Of a stretch of DNA of 10,731 nucleotides, positions 7,091-10,731 are shown piece after piece. Source of the DNA: an uncultured Lachnospiraceae bacterium (lineage in GTDB: Bacteria > Bacillota_A > Clostridia > Lachnospirales > Lachnospiraceae); NCBI GenBank assembly GCA_902787595.1, contig CADAHD010000057.1:1-10731 (forward strand), given 5' to 3'. Each line of letters begins with the position of its first letter. The first letter of the stretch is position 1. The position numbers were made by a program, and so were the translations under genes. The notes under the pieces are model-generated. The model made no database searches. It saw only the letters and a list, made by a program, of their open reading frames with translations, and had not been told where the DNA came from.

Positions 7091-8149
7091 ATGAACAGAT
7101 TCAGACTTCCGTATCATCTTGCAGTTGACGAAGGCGTATTTAATGATATCCCGGGGGCGATGAGCGATATATTTCCCAGGATCAGAAATGCAAAGACCAT
7201 TTTGGTGACCGAAGAGAATCTTAAGGGCTTATTTCAGGGGATCCTGGATGAGATAATGCATGATTTTCCGCGCAGCGAACTGTATCTGATACAAAAGGCT
7301 GATTATGACAGCGCGGTATCACTGGCTAAATATATAACAATGAATGATTACAGTCTGGTCATCGGCTTTGGCGGAGGCACGGTTCTGGATCTGGCGAAGT
7401 TTGCGGCTTTCGTTTCCAGATCACAGCTGATATCGCTTCCGACAACCTTATCAAATGATTCGCTTGCTTCTCCGGTGGCGGTTTTAGGGACGGAAGGCAG
7501 GGCGCGAAAGAGCTTTAAGTGTACGATACCCGATGCCATAATCATAGATGTGGATGTTGTAAAGAGCGCGCCCGAGCGTCAGCTTTTGGCCGGCATAGGG
7601 GATACGGTGTCTAAATATACCGCTTTATATGACTGGAAGCTTGCACGTGAAAAAAACGGAGATATCGTGGATGACTTTGCATATATGATATCCGGCATGG
7701 CATTTGATTCCGTATTGTACTGCGATAACATGGAGCTTAAAAGTACAGACTTTATAAGGCGTCTTACAAATGCTCTGGTAATGGGGGGACTGGCAATGGA
7801 GATAGCCGGCAATTCCAGACCAAGCAGCGGCTCGGAGCATCTTTTCTGCCATGCGCTGGAAGAGGATTTTGCAGATCACGTTAATGTTCCGCACGGCATA
7901 GCCACGGCTATGGGTTCGTATCCGGCCTGCATATTCCAGGGCAGAGATACAGCCAAAGTTGAGAAGATAATAAAACAATATGGCATACCCATTAAGCCTT
8001 CTTTGAATAAAGTGAGTGAGGAGATATTTATCAAAGCCTGGCAGGGCGCGGCAGCTACACGCGCAGACCGTTATACCATACTGAATGAGACGGATCTGAG
8101 TGATTCGCGGCTCAAACAGATCTACGCTCAGATGGAAGAAAAATTCTGA
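7091..8149 (+). CDS. sn-Glycerol-1-phosphate dehydrogenase-type enzyme (Fe-ADH / dehydroquinate synthase-like fold)
   Basis: Started at ATG 7091 (AGGAG at 7081-7085, 5 nt away; the in-frame ATG 7064 has no such site), the protein has 352 residues, close to archaeal G1P dehydrogenases. The NAD(P)-binding motif GFGGGTVLDLAK, the segment PTTLSNDSLASPVAVL, and the metal-site motifs GIGDTVSKYTALYDW (Asp171), SSGSEHLFCHALE (His250, with His254) and VPHGIATAMG (His268) are all present. The Asp-His-His triad is the Zn/Ni site of the family, and the C-terminal TRADRYTILNE also fits. The family reaction is reduction of dihydroxyacetone phosphate to sn-glycerol 1-phosphate; in Bacillus the homologue AraM/EgsA does this for an archaeal-type lipid precursor. 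Related Clostridial proteins may use other substrates, and no lipid gene is nearby, so the precise substrate is open. It is cytoplasmic, with no signal peptide. A bidirectional terminator lies downstream. Confidence 0.85.
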   Translation: MNRFRLPYHLAVDEGVFNDIPGAMSDIFPRIRNAKTILVTEENLKGLFQGILDEIMHDFPRSELYLIQKADYDSAVSLAKYITMNDYSLVIGFGGGTVLDLAKFAAFVSRSQLISLPTTLSNDSLASPVAVLGTEGRARKSFKCTIPDAIIIDVDVVKSAPERQLLAGIGDTVSKYTALYDWKLAREKNGDIVDDFAYMISGMAFDSVLYCDNMELKSTDFIRRLTNALVMGGLAMEIAGNSRPSSGSEHLFCHALEEDFADHVNVPHGIATAMGSYPACIFQGRDTAKVEKIIKQYGIPIKPSLNKVSEEIFIKAWQGAAATRADRYTILNETDLSDSRLKQIYAQMEEKF

Positions 8150-8153
8150 ATCC

Positions 8154-8175
8154 AAAAACCACGGAAAAACCACGG
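8154..8175. repeat. Two perfect tandem copies of an 11-bp unit
   Basis: AAAAACCACGG occurs twice without a gap (8154-8164 and 8165-8175), starting 5 nt after the dehydrogenase stop codon. It is the only exact noncoding tandem repeat I noticed in the window. Only two copies are present, so it may be a replication-slippage product or a paired binding site; nothing decides between these. Confidence 0.8.
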
Positions 8176-8236
8176 GTCACAAGACGATCTTCCCACCTTT
8201 TAGTGCTGCAAAGGCGTTAGCAGGCTCAGAAAATCA

Positions 8237-8282
8237 AAAGACTGCAGGCTTATCGAATACTTACGGAAAGCCTGCAGTCTTT
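8237..8282. terminator. Strong bidirectional hairpin terminator between convergent genes
   Basis: A perfect 15-bp stem (8237-8251 paired with 8268-8282; arms AAAGACTGCAGGCTT and AAGCCTGCAGTCTTT as read on the plus strand, closing a 16-nt loop) lies between the dehydrogenase gene and the minus-strand lipoprotein gene. In the minus direction it begins 22 nt after the stop and is followed by a U-rich stretch (CTTTTGATTTTC), so it should end the lipoprotein message well. In the plus direction the T-run is shorter, ending TCTTT and then GGATC. The rest of the gap, 8176-8236, shows no gene or clear RNA structure. Confidence 0.88.
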
Positions 8283-8304
8283 GGATCTAAAAATGTTTTA
8301 CGGT

Positions 8305-9129
8305 TTAATTGATCGTTTTTTCCAATCTGTTTAACATGGACTCCTTGTCAACATAGAACAGAGATGACAGGGCGTCACCGGAGAGATTCTCGGTTTCGGC
8401 TTTCAGCTTTTTCTCATATTCATCAGCGCTTACTTCCTCATCATTCCAGTACCAGATCATATTTTCCGTATCATCGGGACCGGTATAATCATCGGTGACC
8501 TCTGTGCGGCCTGTAGCATACAGGGTGAGATGACCGTCATCAAGCAGATATACATAATCGGCCGGGTTGTTTAAAGGAGCGTTAGTGGTACGCTCATACA
8601 GTATCCCTTTTCCGGGGACATAATAAAGCTGGCCTCTGTAGCCGCCCGCGCTGGCAACGCCATCTCTCAGGTCATCGTTAACTTCGGCACCGGCTTTGCT
8701 GCGGGTGATGATCTGATATTCATCCAGATCATTCAGACCGGGTGTTGAGCTTGAAACAACAATATCCGGTATATCGTCATTGTCAAAATAAACAAACATA
8801 AACTTATCCCATTTGTCATCCAGACCGGATACGATATCGTAATACTGCTCATAGATCATGGCAAGAAGCTCATCGCTGGTTTCTTCTACCGGTTCTTCTT
8901 CATTTGATCCGGCAGGATTTTCTTCTTCGGTAACAACAGGAGTCGGCGTTTCTTCCTTAGCTTCTTCTTTGACCTCATCCTTAGCTTCTTCTTTTGCTTC
9001 TTCTTTTTCGCTGTTATCTTCCTCAGTTGTGACTTCTTTTCCGGGCTGATCTTTGGCACCGTCACATCCGCCTAAAACAAGCATGCCGCTCATTAAAAGG
9101 CTGCCAAGAAACAACATTCTCTTTTTCAT
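8305..9129 (-). CDS. Exported lipoprotein with Glu/Lys-rich spacer and a C-terminal domain of unknown function
   Basis: The 274-residue protein starts MKKRMLFLGS with a hydrophobic core and a lipobox LVLGGC, so Cys22 should be lipidated and the protein anchored on the outer face of the membrane. Residues 23-85 are low-complexity and strongly acidic, with near-repeats of KEEAKEEAKDEVKEEAKEE, probably a flexible spacer through the wall. The folded part (about 86-274) contains FVYFDNDDIPDIVVSS at 112-127, which resembles the calcium-binding-like DxDxDGxPDI element of FG-GAP/VCBS-type domains but in shortened form. Near the end WNDEEVSADEYEKKL resembles the 'NG-x-EVS-x-x-EY' ending seen in other Clostridial lipoproteins with this layout. 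No enzyme motif was found. The ribosome binding site is GGGAGG, read on the minus strand over 9134-9142. The gene stands alone between a terminator and a divergent promoter region. Function unknown. Confidence 0.88.
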   Translation of the reverse strand: MKKRMLFLGSLLMSGMLVLGGCDGAKDQPGKEVTTEEDNSEKEEAKEEAKDEVKEEAKEETPTPVVTEEENPAGSNEEEPVEETSDELLAMIYEQYYDIVSGLDDKWDKFMFVYFDNDDIPDIVVSSSTPGLNDLDEYQIITRSKAGAEVNDDLRDGVASAGGYRGQLYYVPGKGILYERTTNAPLNNPADYVYLLDDGHLTLYATGRTEVTDDYTGPDDTENMIWYWNDEEVSADEYEKKLKAETENLSGDALSSLFYVDKESMLNRLEKTIN

Positions 9130-9156
9130 AAACTCTCCCTCCCTTTAGGAAATAAC

Positions 9157-9185
9157 GTAATAATACGGTCAATATGATACATCAA
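9157..9185 (-). promoter_or_regulatory. Candidate promoter of the lipoprotein gene
   Basis: On the minus strand TTGATG (9185-9180) and TATTAC (9162-9157) are spaced by 17 nt, each matching 4 of 6 consensus bases. The -10 lies inside a small dyad CGTA-ATAA-TACG (9156-9167), which might be a protein-binding site. The ribosome binding site follows at 9142-9134. This is the best pairing in the gap but not a strong one. Confidence 0.35.
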
Positions 9186-9229
9186 CGGAAATGCTAAATC
9201 AAGCAGGGCTTTTTTGGGGGGAAAGATAC

Positions 9230-9258
9230 TTGCTAAAAGCGTTTTCAAAAGATATAAT
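9230..9258 (+). promoter_or_regulatory. Promoter of the response regulator gene
   Basis: TTGCTA (9230-9235) and a perfect TATAAT (9253-9258) are separated by exactly 17 nt, a good sigma-A type promoter. The predicted start near 9265 gives a leader of about 32 nt carrying GGAAGGAG (9279-9286) before ATG 9297. A second TATAAT at 9264-9269 has no matching -35. The 167-nt gap shared with the divergent lipoprotein gene holds no further gene. Confidence 0.7.
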
Positions 9259-9296
9259 ATTTCTATAATTTTATATCCGGAAGGAGAAAGAAATAT

Positions 9297-10007
9297 ATGA
9301 AACACATTTTGATCATTGATGATGACAGAACAAGCATTAATTGCGCCAAGATAGCACTTGGTGATCTGTACAAACTTTCGACCTGCAGCACGGGGCCGAA
9401 TGCCATTAAGTTTCTTGAAACAACGATCCCCGATCTTCTTCTTCTGGATGTGAATATGCCGTTCATGGACGGATTTGAGCTTATCAGACGTATTCAGTCC
9501 GATCCCAGGACCCAGGATATCCCTCTTGTTATACTTACAGGAGCTATAGATGAAGAGATACAGCGTAAGTGCAAAGAAGTGGGAGCATTGGATTATATCA
9601 TCAAACCTTTCGTTCCCAGCGATCTGCAGATAAGAATGGAGCAGGTGTTCCTTAATCTTGAAAGATCCGGCCGTTTCGCAAATGATTCAGTAGGAACAAA
9701 GGATTACCGCCAGCTGGATTCAATGACAGGCGTTATGAATGCCGAATCGGGCTGGGGACTTATCGACAGCAAGATACAGGCAGGCAGCCAGGGAACCCTG
9801 ATCCTGTTTGGCGTCGATAACTTAAAGGCAGTAAATAATAATTTCGGTATGACAGCCGGTGATAATGTTATCAAGTCTCTGGCAGATACCATAAAGATGT
9901 ATACCGATTCGGAAGACGTACTCTGCAGGATCGGCGGCGACTGCTTCCTGATCTATGTTGACAAGGTAAAGGATAAGGATAGCCATGAATCCCGAGGACG
10001 GCGATAA
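9297..10007 (+). CDS. Response regulator with degenerate GGDEF domain, truncated by an internal deletion and frameshift
   Basis: The product has 236 residues. A complete receiver domain covers about 1-120: acidic pocket IIDDD (8-10), phosphoacceptor Asp51 in LLLLDVNMP, Thr81 in ILTGAID and Lys103 in IIKPF. A GGDEF domain follows from DSMTGVMN (141) to RIGGDCFLIY (211-220). Compared with active diguanylate cyclases, the first metal Asp of the DxDxFK motif is Gly172 (FGVDNLK), and GGDEF reads GGDCF; the guanine-binding positions Asn180 and Asp189 are kept. The RxxD inhibitory site is absent. Cyclase activity is therefore doubtful even for the intact ancestor. After VDKVKDKD the frame runs into the unrelated residues SHESRGRR and stops, while the end of a GGDEF domain continues in the +1 frame from about 9979. 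About 30 codons are missing in between. The receiver part may still be made; as a two-domain protein this is probably a disrupted gene or a sequence error. Confidence 0.75.
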   Translation: MKHILIIDDDRTSINCAKIALGDLYKLSTCSTGPNAIKFLETTIPDLLLLDVNMPFMDGFELIRRIQSDPRTQDIPLVILTGAIDEEIQRKCKEVGALDYIIKPFVPSDLQIRMEQVFLNLERSGRFANDSVGTKDYRQLDSMTGVMNAESGWGLIDSKIQAGSQGTLILFGVDNLKAVNNNFGMTAGDNVIKSLADTIKMYTDSEDVLCRIGGDCFLIYVDKVKDKDSHESRGRR

Positions 10008-10533
10008 TCTTCCTCTGCTTTATAATGCGGCTGATAAAGCTCTTTATCATGTTAAGCAGAATGGTAAGAACTCCTATCATTTCTTCAGTACACAGAGCAC
10101 TTCCGATAAGGGCGGCATAGCGAGCCTTGAAGAACTGGTTGATAAGATGCGCAGAACAGATGTTGAAAAGGGCGCTTATGCTCTGGATTATTACGCTTTC
10201 CAGTATGTATTCAATTATCTCTGCCGTCAGGCCGAGCGTGGCGAGATCAAACTGGAGGCCCTGCTCCTTAATCTGCTTCCAGAAGAGGGATATCTGCCTT
10301 CCGCAGAAGAGATGGAGAAGGCGATAGCAGCGCTTGACCGTACGCTCTTCAGTACTCTGAGACGAAGCGATGTCTGCGCGCGCTATTCAAACAGACAGAT
10401 GCTGCTGGCGCTTCCTTATTCGGGCGATGTGGAGATACAGCCTGTCGTTGACCGTATCGTTGGCGACTTCGAGGCTAATCGCGCCGGTGGAAAGATACAT
10501 CTCAAGATCTATGTAATGGACATACGCGGATGA
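9985..10533 (+). pseudogene. C-terminal part of the broken GGDEF regulator: GGDEF end plus a second degenerate GGDEF-like domain
   Basis: The frame is open from 9970; the homology seems to begin at IAMNPEDGD (9979), with ATG 9985 as a possible restart. Residues 1-33 (from the ATG) are the end of a GGDEF domain, with AADKALYHVKQNGKN. After a linker, residues 65-180 look like another cyclase-fold domain without a GGDEF motif: a long helix with FQYVFNYLCRQAERG, then TLRRSDVCARYSNRQMLLAL and a final strand IHLKIYVMDI. The RRSDV-RYS-Q pattern is one I recall from tandem GGDEF regulators of Lachnospiraceae. The reading frame differs from the upstream half and overlaps it by 23 nt. AAGGAT (9975-9980) is only 4 nt before the ATG, so reinitiation would be inefficient. 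I read it as the second half of one original REC-GGDEF-GGDEF' gene. If it is expressed by reinitiation, it would be a 182-residue fragment of unclear use. Confidence 0.65.
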
Positions 10534-10559
10534 TCTGAATATATAGCATGTCAAAGATG

Positions 10560-10592
10560 ACACAGGGGGGACCAGCCCCCTGTGTTCTTTAT
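10560..10592 (+). terminator. Rho-independent terminator after the GGDEF regulator
   Basis: A 10-bp perfect stem (ACACAGGGGG at 10560-10569 with CCCCCTGTGT at 10576-10585) closes the 6-nt loop GACCAG and is followed by TCTTTAT. It sits 27 nt after the stop codon at 10531-10533. Confidence 0.9.
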
Positions 10593-10608
10593 AAGGGGTG
10601 TGTGATCC

Positions 10609-10616
10609 GGGGGGGG
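10609..10616 (+). promoter_or_regulatory. Run of eight G as ribosome binding site
   Basis: An uninterrupted G8 tract ends 3 nt before ATG 10620 and is the only candidate ribosome binding site for the partial gene. A homopolymer here could vary in length by slippage and so change translation. No promoter is evident between the terminator and this site (10593-10608), so the promoter of the last gene may overlap the terminator region or lie further upstream. Confidence 0.4.
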
Positions 10617-10619
10617 AAT

Positions 10620-10731
10620 ATGACGGTTTTAAACAGTCTTAAAGCGCAGGAAGATAAGGATTTTAAGGAGTTTCAGAGCAAACTTGTGCCTAATATCGAT
10701 CCTGCAACGATCAAGGAAGTTGCAAAGGACA
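10620..10731 (+). CDS. Probable AlkD-type DNA alkylation repair protein, 5' part only
   Basis: Only the first 37 codons are in the window. They read MTVLNSLKAQEDKDFKEFQS, then KLVPNIDPATI and KEVAKD. The segment FKEFQSKLVPNIDP closely resembles the start of HEAT-repeat DNA glycosylases of the AlkD family in Lachnospiraceae (typically 'KEFHSKLIPTVDP'), which remove alkylated bases. In those proteins the next residues are usually a conserved IGVRTPxLRKxAKE stretch; here PATI runs directly into KEVAKD, so about 12 residues appear absent in frame. With so little sequence the family call is provisional; the rest of the gene lies beyond the window. Confidence 0.5.
   Translation, partial: MTVLNSLKAQEDKDFKEFQSKLVPNIDPATIKEVAKD

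Noticed and set aside
8100..8312. Plus-strand open frame across the end of the dehydrogenase gene and the terminator
   Set aside because: It runs through the 11-bp repeat and both arms of the hairpin, with no ribosome binding site or recognisable protein pattern.
8858..9049. Open frame on the plus strand encoding a Ser-rich peptide
   Set aside because: It is the complement of the Glu/Lys-rich spacer of the lipoprotein; the serines simply mirror GAA/GAG/GCT-rich codons. No ribosome binding site.
9960..10010. Programmed ribosomal frameshift joining the two halves of the regulator
   Set aside because: No slippery heptamer or stimulatory structure is visible, and shifting frame would still leave about 30 GGDEF residues missing, so a deletion explains it better.
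1..10731. CRISPR array, prophage, insertion sequence, tRNA or rRNA
   Set aside because: No regularly spaced repeats, transposase or phage motifs, terminal inverted repeats or cloverleaf structures were seen on either strand.

Overview
The window looks like chromosomal DNA of an anaerobic Gram-positive Clostridia member, most likely Lachnospiraceae. This is inferred from the mid-GC composition with AT-rich start regions, strong AAGGAG-type ribosome binding sites, extended -10 promoters, lipoprotein and wall-type surface proteins, and several small proteins whose wording matches families I recall from Lachnospiraceae. No tRNA, rRNA, CRISPR array, insertion sequence or prophage gene is visible. 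The genes read as ordinary chromosomal, mostly cell-envelope and signalling, functions.

Positions 1-5750, all on the plus strand, hold an envelope operon: the 3' part of a repetitive beta-helix-like protein, a DUF58 membrane protein, a large membrane transglutaminase of the TgpA type, a 91-residue conserved small protein and a MoxR-family AAA+ ATPase. The first three genes overlap by 4-base ATGA junctions. The small gene has its own extended -10 promoter and is followed 13 nt later by moxR. MoxR, DUF58 and transglutaminase-like proteins form a recurrent module in bacteria, thought to assemble or process envelope protein complexes. Here the usual order is changed (moxR last) and a solenoid repeat protein is translationally coupled to the module, which makes it a candidate client.

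Positions 5751-6797 carry a secreted SGNH/GDSL hydrolase behind an extended -10 promoter with a dyad over the likely transcription start. It converges, with a 10-nt overlap, on a small minus-strand gene (6788-7060) with a possible helix-turn-helix. That gene starts only 30 nt from a divergent glycerol-1-phosphate dehydrogenase-type gene (7091-8149), and the gap contains overlapping -10 elements on both strands. A strong bidirectional hairpin terminator (8237-8282) separates this gene from a convergent minus-strand lipoprotein gene (8305-9129).

Positions 9130-10592 hold a divergent promoter region and a response regulator with a GGDEF domain whose reading frame is broken: about 30 codons of the GGDEF domain appear to be missing, and the rest of the protein (end of the GGDEF plus a second degenerate GGDEF-like domain) continues in another frame. 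A strong terminator follows. The window ends in the start of a probable AlkD-type DNA alkylation repair gene, which also seems to lack a short conserved stretch. The two apparent internal deletions within about 750 bases are the oddest sequence-level feature here; the coupled repeat-protein/DUF58/transglutaminase/MoxR locus is the most interesting biological one.
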